A stretch of DNA of 64,000 nt from Alkaliphilus transvaalensis ATCC 700919 (lineage in GTDB: Bacteria; Bacillota; Clostridia; Peptostreptococcales; Natronincolaceae): contig NZ_JHYF01000003.1 of assembly GCF_000621485.1 (NCBI RefSeq), positions 282,589-346,588 on the forward strand, read 5' to 3'. This document shows positions 26,222 to 35,708 of the stretch, piece after piece. Every line of letters starts with the position of its first letter. Position 1 is the stretch's first letter. A program made the position numbers and the translations under genes. The notes below the pieces were generated by a model, which saw only the letters and a program-made list of their open reading frames with translations, did not search any database and was not told the DNA's origin.

Positions 26222-29200
26222 ATGAGGAATATAGAAGTAAAAGTATTCAATACACCCACCGTTTTTAAAGCTGAAGAAAAAATTCTATTTCCCTTCCGAA
26301 AGGCTGAGGCTTTATTTTATTACCTTTTAGTTAAGGGAGAATCTACTAGAGATGAGCTAGTAAACCTCTTATGGGGAGAAATAGATGAAGAGACTGCAAA
26401 AAAGAATCTCAGAAATGCCATGTACAAAATTAGAAAGGTTTTTGACCTTGACATTATTATCTCCCCACAAAAATCAATTGTGATGCTTAATCCTGAAATT
26501 CAAATTAAAACAGATTTAGAAATTTTTTTATCTTCGAAAAATGAGGGTCTTGAGGTATATACAGGAGAATTTTTACAGGGCTTTTTGGTGAAGGATGGAG
26601 AGGCCTTCGAAGCGTGGATGTATCATACGAGGGAGCAATATAAAGATGCCTATATTGCTAGGGTAAATAAAAAGATTGAAGAAGAAATGAATAGAGACCA
26701 TTGGGGGGAGATAGAGCATTATGGTAAGCTTTTAATTACTGTCGATCAGTTTGATGAAAGAGCCTATCGAACCCTAATGAAGTTATATATAAAAGAAGGG
26801 GCCTATAACAAAGGAATCGATTTATACCAAAAACTATCTAAGACATTAGAGTTGGAATTAGGAATTAAGCCTGATTCAGAGACAAAAGTAATCTATGAAA
26901 AACTATTGAAATTAAGGGATCTTCAAGAAAATCAAGTGAAAGAGTCCTATGAAAACTATTTCTACGGAAGAACTGAAGAGCTAACCATGCTAAGAAAAGA
27001 TGCCCAACTATTTACTAAGGGAGAAGGGGGTAAGTCCTACTTAATTGTTGGAGAAGCTGGAATAGGTAAGACTAGGCTAAAAGATCAGTTTCTTAGGATG
27101 ATTAACAGTGATGATATTTATATATTCAATGCTAATTGCTATCAAGCAGAAGAAAAATATATTTTAAAACCTTGGAATGGTATTTTTTCAAAAATAGCAG
27201 ATTTACTAAATAAAGAGAAGATATCAATCCCCGTAATTTGGCGGAATGTTATTTCATACTTCTTCCCTATTTTTGCTACAGAAGGTAGTCTTCCTACAGT
27301 TAATCCTGCAAATCGTATGGATTCTATGCAGTATCAGGTGGCAGAAGAGGCAGTACAAGGGTTATTTAAAAAGCTTTCAGAAAAGAAAAAAATTCTATTA
27401 GTTTTTGAAGACCTTCAATGGATTGATTCTATCAGTTTATCTTTATTAAGTAGTATTCTTTTACATGATAATAAAAGTAAAGTAATGTTTATTGGAACAT
27501 GCCGTAACATCCAAAATGAAAGGATAGATCGATTTTCTGCTTTACTTACCAAATATGACTTAATGGAAAAAATAGTGATTGAAAGGTTTAACGAAACACA
27601 GGTAAAGGAGTTTATAGATGGTGCATTGCCAAACTTTACAGTATCTGATGAAATGAAGGAAAAAATATATGAAGAAACAGAAGGGAACACTTTCTTTTTA
27701 GTGGAATTTTTAAACTCAATTAAGGAAAGTAGAAATATAGGTGAGATGTCCACTAAAATGAAGGATATCCTCAATAGCAGATTGATAGACATATCAGAAG
27801 AAGGACGAAAAATACTAAATATCGTTTCATTATTTTTTGATAAAGTATCATTAGACCTATTAAAGGAGTTAGTTGGAAAAGATGAGTTAGAAGTTATGGA
27901 GATGATGGAAGAACTTCAAAACAAATGTTTAATTAAAGAGGATCACGAAGACGACAAAATCAATTTTCTATTTACCCACCAAAAAATTAGAGAGTTTATT
28001 TATTTACAACAGTCCATTGCTAAGAGAAAACTATTACACAATAAAATAGGTCTAATACTTGAAAAACAACTAAAAAATGAGAAAAGCGATATGCTTATTT
28101 ATTCTAGATTGATCTATCATTTTTCCAATAGTGGAAATAAACTGTTAGCCTTAAAATATCAGATGAAGAACGTTGATGCCTATTTAGAGTTTACCCACGA
28201 ACTATTTCCAGTTTTAAGTAGTAATCTGCAAATGAAGGAAAAAAGTCTGTATTTAACTAAAGATGAGTCTAAAAAGCAAATAGATGAACTAGAGAACATA
28301 CTCAAGAATATTTCTGAAGAGGAAAGACTTAGAGAAGAGATGATTGACCTACAGGTTGCCTTCTATCATATGAAGGGGAGGTTTTTAATACGGGAAGGTG
28401 AATATGATAAAGGAATAAAATATATCCAAGAAATGATCACCTATGCCCTAGAGATCGGCAATTATGATTATGGATTAAAGGGCTTTAAGCAAATGATTTA
28501 TTATGGTATTCAAACTTATAATATTCCTTTAATGAAGGAATACCTTCAGCAGGGACTAGAAATGGTTCATTATAGTAAAATCAAAAAGGAAGAAGCTATT
28601 TTCCTTAGATTAAAGGCTGTAAGCAAAATCATGTCGGCAGAATATGATGAAGCAGAAGAGATCTTAAAACAGGCAATAGGCCTCTTTAATGATATCAGTA
28701 AAATGGAGGATAAGTATGCCTTGAATATTGCCGCCAGCTATAACTATCTAGGTGAAATTAGACGATATAAAATGCAGTTCAACCCTGCCCTACATTACTA
28801 TGATAAAGCAATGGCAATTTGTGAAGAGAAGAAGGTAACTAGAGGGTTAACCATCTTTAGTACGAATGCAGGTCAGACGGCTTTTGATATGGGAGACTAT
28901 GAACGAGCCAAAGTATACTTTGATAAGGCTCTAAAAATCTATAGGCAATTTGATGTTCTATGGGGGCGGGCAATTGCTGAAGGGTATATGGCACTATTGA
29001 TGATTAGAAGGGGAAATTATAAAGGGGCTTTAGAAAGTTTAAAAAGGGCAGAGGTCTATGGAGAACGGATTAAAAGTCCTTACGAACTTGGGTTAATCTG
29101 TCGTGTAAAGGCAGAAATAAAGTCTAATATGAAGAACAATGAAAAACTCCAGAAGGTTTTTGAAAATTATTTACGTGAAGATTTAGAAGTATATTGTAAT

Positions 29201-29281
29201 AAAGGGATTTCATATTTAAAACAAGTTAAGGAAAGTTATGAAATTCAGATTTTAGAAGTATTAAAAAAGGGTAAAGAATAG
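26222..29281 (+). CDS. Large BTAD / AAA-type ATPase / TPR transcriptional regulator
   Basis: 1019 residues. The N-terminus (about 1-95) is a winged-helix with the ESTRDELVNLLWGE and KKNLRNAMYKIRKVF helices. A bacterial transcriptional-activation domain (BTAD) of TPR-like helices follows at about 95-240. A STAND/AAA ATPase comes next, with Walker A VGEAGIGKT near 275 and Walker B LLVFEDLQWIDS near 393. The C-terminal ~400 residues are TPR-like repeats, for example YDEAEEILKQAIGLF and GDYERAKVYFDKALKIY. The architecture is that of SARP/MalT-like regulators that respond to a ligand. It has its own SD (GGGAGGTT). Its targets are unknown; no obvious regulon is adjacent. Confidence 0.85.
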   Translation: MRNIEVKVFNTPTVFKAEEKILFPFRKAEALFYYLLVKGESTRDELVNLLWGEIDEETAKKNLRNAMYKIRKVFDLDIIISPQKSIVMLNPEIQIKTDLEIFLSSKNEGLEVYTGEFLQGFLVKDGEAFEAWMYHTREQYKDAYIARVNKKIEEEMNRDHWGEIEHYGKLLITVDQFDERAYRTLMKLYIKEGAYNKGIDLYQKLSKTLELELGIKPDSETKVIYEKLLKLRDLQENQVKESYENYFYGRTEELTMLRKDAQLFTKGEGGKSYLIVGEAGIGKTRLKDQFLRMINSDDIYIFNANCYQAEEKYILKPWNGIFSKIADLLNKEKISIPVIWRNVISYFFPIFATEGSLPTVNPANRMDSMQYQVAEEAVQGLFKKLSEKKKILLVFEDLQWIDSISLSLLSSILLHDNKSKVMFIGTCRNIQNERIDRFSALLTKYDLMEKIVIERFNETQVKEFIDGALPNFTVSDEMKEKIYEETEGNTFFLVEFLNSIKESRNIGEMSTKMKDILNSRLIDISEEGRKILNIVSLFFDKVSLDLLKELVGKDELEVMEMMEELQNKCLIKEDHEDDKINFLFTHQKIREFIYLQQSIAKRKLLHNKIGLILEKQLKNEKSDMLIYSRLIYHFSNSGNKLLALKYQMKNVDAYLEFTHELFPVLSSNLQMKEKSLYLTKDESKKQIDELENILKNISEEERLREEMIDLQVAFYHMKGRFLIREGEYDKGIKYIQEMITYALEIGNYDYGLKGFKQMIYYGIQTYNIPLMKEYLQQGLEMVHYSKIKKEEAIFLRLKAVSKIMSAEYDEAEEILKQAIGLFNDISKMEDKYALNIAASYNYLGEIRRYKMQFNPALHYYDKAMAICEEKKVTRGLTIFSTNAGQTAFDMGDYERAKVYFDKALKIYRQFDVLWGRAIAEGYMALLMIRRGNYKGALESLKRAEVYGERIKSPYELGLICRVKAEIKSNMKNNEKLQKVFENYLREDLEVYCNKGISYLKQVKESYEIQILEVLKKGKE

Positions 29282-29287
29282 ATAAAC

Positions 29288-29470
29288 GAGGAAATTGCAT
29301 AATTAATATTAAATTTATATTAATACAAAATGAAAACTTCGCTGTTTAGTGTTCAATGAGTAATATATTATTTTATCAAGGAAATTACTCATTTCACAAT
29401 GCACGACTCAGCTTTCATCTTTGCATAAAACGAATATAAATTCGGAGTTATTGTATTATGCAATTTCCTC
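29288..29470. repeat. MITE-like long imperfect inverted repeat
   Basis: The ends GAGGAAATTGCATAAT (29288-29303) and ATTATGCAATTTCCTC (29455-29470) are perfect 16-bp inverted copies. Inside, further nested complementary blocks continue the symmetry: AATTTATATT with AATATAAATT, CAAAATGAAA with TTTCATCTTTG, and AATGAGTAAT with ATTACTCATT. The whole 183 bp can fold into one interrupted hairpin. No open frame is present and no clear target duplication is seen. A non-autonomous element is the best reading; a structured RNA is the alternative. Confidence 0.65.
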
Positions 29471-29578
29471 AAGTGTAAGATTACTACTTATATTTTTCCA
29501 TATTTTCGTTTATAATCTAAGTAGTGACAATAAAAAGAGGAAATATATCCTAAATATAATATAAAGGAGAAATTAAAA

Positions 29579-29941
29579 TTGGAAAATAATCATAACCATC
29601 AACATTGTGGACACCACCATGACCACGACCATCATCACCCTGATCATGACTGCTGTTGCGGACATGATCATCATCATGAACATCAAACAATTAAGCTGTT
29701 GTTAGATGATGACAGAGAATTAGACTGTACAGTGTTAGAAATTTTTCAAGTTGAAGAACAAGAATACATTGCCCTTTTACCAGAAGGAGAGGAAAATGTA
29801 CTAATCTATCGTTTTAATGAAGAAGAAGAGGGCCCGCAATTAGCAAATATAGAAGATGAAGAAGAGTTTCAAACTGTTTCTGATGTATTTTTAGAAATGA
29901 TGCAACAGGGTGAAGAGGAAGAAGAGATTACAGAAGAATAA
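29579..29941 (+). CDS. His-rich DUF1292 family protein
   Basis: 120 residues from a TTG start, with AAAGGAG about 10 bp upstream. The first ~36 residues contain 16 His and 4 Cys (for example HCGHHHDHDHHHPDHDCCC) and look like a metal-binding extension. The remainder matches the small acidic DUF1292 fold (strand TIKLLLDDDRELDCTVLEIF, then YIALLPEGEENVLIYRF and a Glu-rich tail). DUF1292 proteins are widespread in Firmicutes and of unknown function. The extension suggests Ni, Zn or Co binding or storage, which is inference. A long terminator follows. Confidence 0.85.
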   Translation: MENNHNHQHCGHHHDHDHHHPDHDCCCGHDHHHEHQTIKLLLDDDRELDCTVLEIFQVEEQEYIALLPEGEENVLIYRFNEEEEGPQLANIEDEEEFQTVSDVFLEMMQQGEEEEEITEE

Positions 29942-29965
29942 TCTTTTACTAAGAGAACTTACTTT

Positions 29966-30035
29966 CATGGATTAGAATCAAACGTACTTATATAACTATA
30001 AGTACTGATTCGAAACCATGATAGTAGGTTTTTTT
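29966..30035 (+). terminator. Long multi-part terminator hairpin
   Basis: Nested arms CATGG/CCATG (29966-29970 and 30016-30020), GAATC/GATTC and GTACTTATA/TATAAGTAC close a ~55-nt hairpin, followed by a T run to 30035. Confidence 0.8.
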
Positions 30036-30167
30036 CTTTGGACAGGCTCTTTTTTATCGGCGTGGAATAAAATAGACTGAGGTAATCCATAGCTAATGGG
30101 CAGTGGAGTTTCCAACATAAAAAGGGGTAATGTTTAAATTGATTATTTTGAGGAGGGGGGAATCATT

Positions 30168-30473
30168 ATGGAACGTGTGATAGATCAATGGAATTATGTA
30201 CAACAGGATGTAAGTTACCAAGTTGTGAAGTTAGCAAAGGATAAAATTAAAGTAACTGTACAATGGAATTCAACCCCGACAAAAGGCCATAAAATTAAAA
30301 TACAAGATGTAATCGTAATCGAAAATAAGATTAAAGTAGTTTACAAGAAAATTTATCCCAATGGGGATTCCATCAATTGTCAGGTAATTACCAATTCCAC
30401 CGATAGTTGGGAAGGAAGTGTTGATGGAATTTATGAAGACTACACGGTTACTTTATCTGACAAAACTAATTAA
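30168..30473 (+). CDS. Hypothetical protein
   Basis: 101 residues, no signal or membrane segment, mainly alternating hydrophobic/charged strands (KIKVTVQWNS, HKIKIQDVIVIENKIKVVYKK), so predicted all-beta. GAGGAGGGGG precedes the ATG, an unusually strong ribosome site. A G/C-rich hairpin follows. I do not recognise the family, and the neighbours give no clue. Confidence 0.6.
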   Translation: MERVIDQWNYVQQDVSYQVVKLAKDKIKVTVQWNSTPTKGHKIKIQDVIVIENKIKVVYKKIYPNGDSINCQVITNSTDSWEGSVDGIYEDYTVTLSDKTN

Positions 30474-30483
30474 AGGGGTATAA

Positions 30484-30511
30484 AGTCCCCCAGCTACTTT
30501 ACTGGGGGACT
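30484..30511 (+). terminator. Hairpin after the 101-residue gene
   Basis: Perfect stem AGTCCCCCAG (30484-30493) / CTGGGGGACT (30502-30511), loop CTACTTTA. The T tract after it is poor (ATAAAAG), so termination is likely but not certain. Confidence 0.6.
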
Positions 30512-30637
30512 ATAAAAGAACTTTAATTAAAAGAACTTAAACAAAATGAATTTGAATAAAATGAAACTGTATTAAAATATTTCGGAAAGAAAGAAGTCAG
30601 TATATAATAGAGTATATAGAAAGAGGGTGAAGGTCTT

Positions 30638-31432
30638 ATGTCCTTTTATAGTACTCTAGAGATAGAAAGTGAAGAAAATCCGTTAATTTCCTTTATCGGA
30701 GGTGGAGGGAAAACCTCCTCAATGTTTCAGCTGGCAAAGGAATTGAAAAAGCAAGGGAAAAAGGTTTTAGTCACAACCACAACAGCTATTTATAAACCCA
30801 CCAAAGACCAATATGACTATCTGATGCTAACAGAAGAAGACAATATTGAAGAAAACAACATTGAAGAAAAACTCAATGATTATAGTGCTTTATCGGGAAT
30901 TACTGTAATCGGGGGTAGGGTAAATACAGAGGGAAAAATGTTTGCTCCAGAGGTTAGTTTAATCGAAAAGTTAAAAGAAAAAAAGTATTTTGATGTAATC
31001 ATCCTAGAGGCTGATGGAGCTAAAAAACTTCCTTTAAAGGCACCAGCAAACCATGAACCTGTCATTCCAAAGGGGACAAGTATCGTGGTGGCAGTAATGG
31101 GAATAGAAGCACTAGAGGGAAGACCTATAGAAGAGATAGTCCACCGATGGGAAAGATTTTGCCAGATAACCGGAAGTAAGGCCTATGAGAAGGTACAGGA
31201 AGACCATATTATAAAGCTAATTACCCATGAAGAAGGAAGTTTTAAGGGGGTAATAGATCAAGTAAATATAAAAAAATATCTTCTGATTAATAAAGTAGAT
31301 CATCATCAGAGAAGAAGATTAGCTTTAAGTATCATAAAAAGGATAGAGCAGGAGGTATTTTTTCTAGAGGGGGTTATTATTGCCTCAATAATGGGACAAC
31401 AATTTGAGTTAAAGAGATTCGTTAAGAGATAA
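30638..31432 (+). CDS. yqeC: Putative selenium-dependent hydroxylase accessory protein YqeC
   Basis: 264 residues. A P-loop-like SFIGGGGKTSSMFQLAKEL occurs at residues 18-36, with VLVTTTTAIY and VIILEADGAKKLPLKAP matching the YqeC family. YqeC genes cluster with selenium-dependent molybdenum hydroxylases (xanthine dehydrogenase type) and with mocA and yqeB; the biochemical role is not established. AGGGTGAAGG precedes the ATG and mocA follows after 33 bp. No hydroxylase gene is in the window, so the client enzyme must be elsewhere. Confidence 0.87.
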   Translation: MSFYSTLEIESEENPLISFIGGGGKTSSMFQLAKELKKQGKKVLVTTTTAIYKPTKDQYDYLMLTEEDNIEENNIEEKLNDYSALSGITVIGGRVNTEGKMFAPEVSLIEKLKEKKYFDVIILEADGAKKLPLKAPANHEPVIPKGTSIVVAVMGIEALEGRPIEEIVHRWERFCQITGSKAYEKVQEDHIIKLITHEEGSFKGVIDQVNIKKYLLINKVDHHQRRRLALSIIKRIEQEVFFLEGVIIASIMGQQFELKRFVKR

Positions 31433-31465
31433 AATAGTAGCATTTGATTTTAGGAGGGGCGAAGG

Positions 31466-32053
31466 ATGATAAGTGGAATCATTATGGCTTCAGGTTTTTC
31501 TAGAAGAATGGAACAAGAGAAGCTTCTGTTACAACTTGATGGAGTGCCTTTAGTAGAAAGGGTTATTCAAAGGGCAAAAGCGTCAAATTTACAAGAAATT
31601 ATTTTAGTCTATCGAAGTGAAGCCGTTGGAGCCATCGGATATCAATATAATCTAAAAACAATTCATAACCCTGATGCCCATTTAGGCCAGAGCATGTCAT
31701 TAAAATTAGGTGTAAAGGCTGCCAACCCCAAAACCCAAGGCTATATGTTTTTTGTGGGAGATCAACCCTTTTTAAAAGTTGACTTTATCAATGAATTAAT
31801 AGAAGCCTACTATCAAAAAAAACATGCCATCATCCTTCCCAGATATAAGGGACAGCAGGGGAACCCTACAATTTTCTCTTCATCATTAAAGGATGAACTT
31901 TTATCTTTAGAGGGAGATGAAGGGGGAAGAAAGATTATTAGAGCAATGGAGGTTAAAAAAATAAAGTATGTAGATTCCCAAGATCAACAAATGGGTCAAG
32001 ATGTTGATACTTGGGAGATGTACCAGCAAATATTGGCTAGTTGTAAAAGTTGA
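31466..32053 (+). CDS. mocA: MocA-like molybdenum cofactor nucleotidyltransferase
   Basis: 195 residues. The N-terminal NTP-transferase signature IIMASGFSRRMEQEKLLLQ matches MocA/MobA-like enzymes (LAAGxSxRMGxxK), and MFFVGDQPFLKVDF carries the metal-binding aspartate (GDQP). MocA adds CMP to molybdopterin for xanthine-dehydrogenase-family enzymes. The pairing with yqeC supports a role in selenium-dependent molybdenum hydroxylase maturation rather than in the formate dehydrogenase, which uses a guanine-dinucleotide cofactor. TAGGAGGGG precedes the ATG. Confidence 0.88.
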   Translation: MISGIIMASGFSRRMEQEKLLLQLDGVPLVERVIQRAKASNLQEIILVYRSEAVGAIGYQYNLKTIHNPDAHLGQSMSLKLGVKAANPKTQGYMFFVGDQPFLKVDFINELIEAYYQKKHAIILPRYKGQQGNPTIFSSSLKDELLSLEGDEGGRKIIRAMEVKKIKYVDSQDQQMGQDVDTWEMYQQILASCKS

Positions 32054-32116
32054 TGTAATGGGTCTACTTTGATATATTAGTAGTAGGAAAAGTGTTATGA
32101 AAATAGAGATCTTAAT

Positions 32117-32209
32117 TAGTAAATGAAAGTAACTTAAATGTAACTACGAAATAGTTAAGAAATATTAAAAAAAGTTACAAAATGTGATATTAAATAGTAA
32201 ATGAAAGTA
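32117..32209 (+). repeat. Direct repeat TAGTAAATGAAAGTA upstream of dnaE
   Basis: The 15-mer occurs exactly at 32117-32131 and 32195-32209 in the 184-bp gap before dnaE. A near copy, TAATAAATGAAAGTA, lies in the pgpA/36308 intergenic region near 36206. Confidence 0.5.
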
Positions 32210-32237
32210 GTCGTAGAAAGAAATAAGAGGTGGTAAT

Positions 32238-35200
32238 ATGAGTCAATTTGTACATCTACATGTCCATACAGAATATAGTCTTCTAGACGGCTTTACCACC
32301 ATTAATAAAATGATGGATCGGGTAAAGGAGCTAGGGATGGATGCCGTAGCCATAACTGACCATGGTACAATGTTTGGCGTGGTAGAGTTCTATAAAACAG
32401 CCATTAAAAAGGGGATTAAACCCATTATTGGTTGTGAAGTCTATACAGCTTCTAGAAAAATTGAAGATAAAGACCCCGTTAGAGATAAGGGGCAAGGCCA
32501 TCTTGTTCTATTGGCTAAAAACAATGAAGGCTATCAAAATATTATTAAATTAGTATCCATTGGATACATAAAAGGCTTTTACTATAAACCAAGAATTGAT
32601 TATGATCTATTAAAAAAGCATAGTGAAGGAATTATTTGTCTTAGTGCATGTTTAGCAGGAGATATTCAGCAACTGTTACTTAGGGGGCTGTATGATAAAG
32701 CAAAAGACAAGGCACTAGAGTTGCAGGAGGTTTTTGGAGAGGGTAACTTCTATTTAGAGTTACAGGACCATGGACTAGCAGAGCAGAAACAAATAAACCC
32801 TCTGTTAGTAAAGCTTAGTAGAGAAACAGGAATACCTCTCGTAGCAACTAATGATAGCCACTACATTCATCGAGAGGATGCAGAAGCCCATGATATTTTA
32901 CTCTGTATACAGACAGGGAAAATTCAAGAGGATGAAGAAAGATTAAAATTTCCTAATGATGAGTTTTACCTAAAGTCGACAGAAGAGATGGAGAATTTAT
33001 TCCCCTATGCCCCAGAGGCCATCAGTAATACCGTTAAAATTGCAGAGGAATGTAATGTAGAATTTGACTTTAATACAATTCACTTACCAGAATATAGTTT
33101 GCCAGAAGGATTTACCGTTGAAGACTATCTAAGGAAGCTATGCTATGACGGTTTAGTTGCTCGATATGGGGAAGTAACTGAAGAACTTAAGGAAAGACTA
33201 GAGTATGAATTAGGAATTATTAAAGAAATGGGCTATACAGAATATTTCTTAATTGTTTGGGACTTTATTAAATACGCTAAAGATCATCAGATCCCTGTAG
33301 GGCCAGGTAGGGGAAGTGCTGCAGGGAGTATTGTAGCCTATACTTTGGGAATAACCGACATTGACCCAATTCGATACAATCTAATTTTTGAAAGATTTTT
33401 GAATCCAGAGCGGGTTTCTATGCCTGATATCGATATTGACTTCTGTTATGAACGTAGAGAAGAAGTAATCGATTACGTAAAGAGAAAGTATGGGGACGAT
33501 AAAGTAGCCCAGATAATCACCTTCGGAACAATGGCAGCTAGGGCAGCTATTCGGGATGTTGGTCGGGTAATTAATATGCCCTATAACGAAGTAGATCAGA
33601 TTGCAAAACAAGTGCCCTTTGCCATCGGCATGACCATTGATAAGGCACTAGAAATGAACCCGATTTTAAAGCAAATGACAATAGATGATGAAAATGCCAA
33701 CTATCTAATTCAAATGGCAAAAAAGTTAGAGGGGATGCCAAGACATGCCTCCACCCATGCTGCAGGGGTGGTAATTGCAAAAAAATCCCTAGACGACTAT
33801 GTACCCCTATATATGCATGATAACAGTATCACTACCCAATTTCCTATGGGTCATTTGGAAGAACTGGGTCTTTTAAAAATGGACTTTTTAGGTTTAAGAA
33901 CCCTAACAGTGATTAAGGATGCTCTGTTAGCCATCGAAGAGAACCATGGAGTAAAAATTGATTTTTCTACCTCCACCTATGAAGACCCAAAGGTATACGA
34001 GCTAATTAGTAGAGGGGATACCCTAGGGTTATTCCAGTTGGAAAGTGCGGGAATGATCTCCTTTATGAAGGAGTTAAAGCCCAATTGTTTTGAGGATATT
34101 GTAGCGGGAATATCCCTTTATCGTCCTGGTCCTATGGATTCCATCCCAAAATATATTGAGTACAAGAATAATGCTGAAAAAATTAAATACAAACATCAAA
34201 TGCTAGAACCGATCCTAAACGTGACCTATGGATGTATGGTTTACCAAGAACAGGTTATGCAGGTAGTTAGAGATTTGGCAGGCTATAGTTATGGTAGAAG
34301 TGATCTGGTAAGAAGGGCAATGGGTAAAAAGAAGATGGATGTAATGGAAGAGGAAAGACACTATTTCATCCATGGGAAAACCGATGAAGAAGGTAATATC
34401 GAACTACCCGGGTGTATTAGAAATGGTGTACCAGAGACCATTGCTAATGAAATATTCGACGAAATGATAGAATTTGCCAACTATGCCTTTAATAAATCCC
34501 ATGCTGCTGCCTATGCTGTTTTAGCCTATCAAACGGGCTACTTAAAGGCCTACTATCCTGTAGAGTTTATGGCGGCTTTAATGACTAGTATTATGGGCAA
34601 CAGCTCAAAGGTGGGTCAATATATCCAAGACTGTAAACGAATGGGGATCGAAATTCTTCAACCCGACATTAACTCCAGTTACAGTAAGTTTACTGTAGAA
34701 GGTAAGCGTATTAGATTTGGTTTAGCGGCTGTCAAAAATGTTGGGATAAATATGATTGAAGCCATTGTTAGAGCTAGAAAAGGTAGAGGAAACTTTATTA
34801 GTTTTTATGATTTTTGTCAAAAGGTAGAATCTAGAGATTTGAACAAAAGGGCGGTGGAGAGTTTAATTAAGGCAGGTGCCTTCGATTGCTTGAAGGTTTT
34901 TCGTTCACAATTATTAGCCATCTATGAAAGAGTACTAGAGGGGGTTAATCAAGACCGAAAACGAAATATCGAGGGGCAAATAGGGCTGTTTGATATGGCA
35001 GAAGCTGCCGATATTTCTATTAAAGAAGACCTACTACCCAATATTAGAGAATTTGATGAAAAAATAAAACTAACAATGGAAAAGGAAGTCATTGGCCTTT
35101 ATATTAGTGGCCATCCCTTATCAGAGTTTGAAGCAGAATTAAATCGTTATGCCACTGCCAATAGTAATGACCTAGTAGAATTGGTGGAACATCCAGAGGA

Positions 35201-35708
35201 ATCGAAACTTAGAGATGGACAAAGGGTAATTGTCGGTGGAATGATAATAGAAAAGGTAACAAAAACCACTAGAAACAATCAGCTAATGGCTTTTATTACC
35301 CTTGAGGATCTGTTTGGTACAATAGAGTGTATTATTTTCCCTAAAACCTATAGTAGGTTTATGGGTATCATTGAAACTGATAGATCAATCTTACTGGAAG
35401 GAACCCTTAATTTTAAAGAAGAAGAAGTACCTAAAATAATGGTGAATCGCATTAAACCATTGGTGAAGGAAGAATTAAGAAAACTAAAAATTATTGTTAA
35501 GGATGAAAGAAATTTAGTCTTATGGGACAAAATAAAACCAACCCTACAGCAATATAGTGGTAATGTACCAATTTATTTATCATTGGACTATTTAGAAGAG
35601 AAAAAGAAGACCGTTAGAGCCAAACGGGAGCTTTGGGTTAAACTGGAGGAGCCTCTAATAGACCATTTAAAAACTACTTTTGGTGAAGATTGTATTATAG
35701 TGGGTTAA
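32238..35708 (+). CDS. dnaE: DNA polymerase III subunit alpha
   Basis: 1156 residues. The PHP domain is at the N-terminus (VHLHVHTEYSLLDGF, ITDHGTMFG). The polymerase active site contains GPGRGSAAGSIVAY and the catalytic aspartates of PDIDIDFCYERR near residues 395-406. HASTHAAGVVIA and YRPGPMDSIP are family motifs. Helix-hairpin-helix segments follow, and a C-terminal OB-fold lies near 990-1070 (GQRVIVGGMIIEKV). This is the DnaE1-type replicative or repair polymerase; low-GC organisms also use PolC. AGAGGTGG precedes the ATG. It overlaps the convergent pgpA stop by 4 bp. Confidence 0.96.
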   Translation: MSQFVHLHVHTEYSLLDGFTTINKMMDRVKELGMDAVAITDHGTMFGVVEFYKTAIKKGIKPIIGCEVYTASRKIEDKDPVRDKGQGHLVLLAKNNEGYQNIIKLVSIGYIKGFYYKPRIDYDLLKKHSEGIICLSACLAGDIQQLLLRGLYDKAKDKALELQEVFGEGNFYLELQDHGLAEQKQINPLLVKLSRETGIPLVATNDSHYIHREDAEAHDILLCIQTGKIQEDEERLKFPNDEFYLKSTEEMENLFPYAPEAISNTVKIAEECNVEFDFNTIHLPEYSLPEGFTVEDYLRKLCYDGLVARYGEVTEELKERLEYELGIIKEMGYTEYFLIVWDFIKYAKDHQIPVGPGRGSAAGSIVAYTLGITDIDPIRYNLIFERFLNPERVSMPDIDIDFCYERREEVIDYVKRKYGDDKVAQIITFGTMAARAAIRDVGRVINMPYNEVDQIAKQVPFAIGMTIDKALEMNPILKQMTIDDENANYLIQMAKKLEGMPRHASTHAAGVVIAKKSLDDYVPLYMHDNSITTQFPMGHLEELGLLKMDFLGLRTLTVIKDALLAIEENHGVKIDFSTSTYEDPKVYELISRGDTLGLFQLESAGMISFMKELKPNCFEDIVAGISLYRPGPMDSIPKYIEYKNNAEKIKYKHQMLEPILNVTYGCMVYQEQVMQVVRDLAGYSYGRSDLVRRAMGKKKMDVMEEERHYFIHGKTDEEGNIELPGCIRNGVPETIANEIFDEMIEFANYAFNKSHAAAYAVLAYQTGYLKAYYPVEFMAALMTSIMGNSSKVGQYIQDCKRMGIEILQPDINSSYSKFTVEGKRIRFGLAAVKNVGINMIEAIVRARKGRGNFISFYDFCQKVESRDLNKRAVESLIKAGAFDCLKVFRSQLLAIYERVLEGVNQDRKRNIEGQIGLFDMAEAADISIKEDLLPNIREFDEKIKLTMEKEVIGLYISGHPLSEFEAELNRYATANSNDLVELVEHPEESKLRDGQRVIVGGMIIEKVTKTTRNNQLMAFITLEDLFGTIECIIFPKTYSRFMGIIETDRSILLEGTLNFKEEEVPKIMVNRIKPLVKEELRKLKIIVKDERNLVLWDKIKPTLQQYSGNVPIYLSLDYLEEKKKTVRAKRELWVKLEEPLIDHLKTTFGEDCIIVG

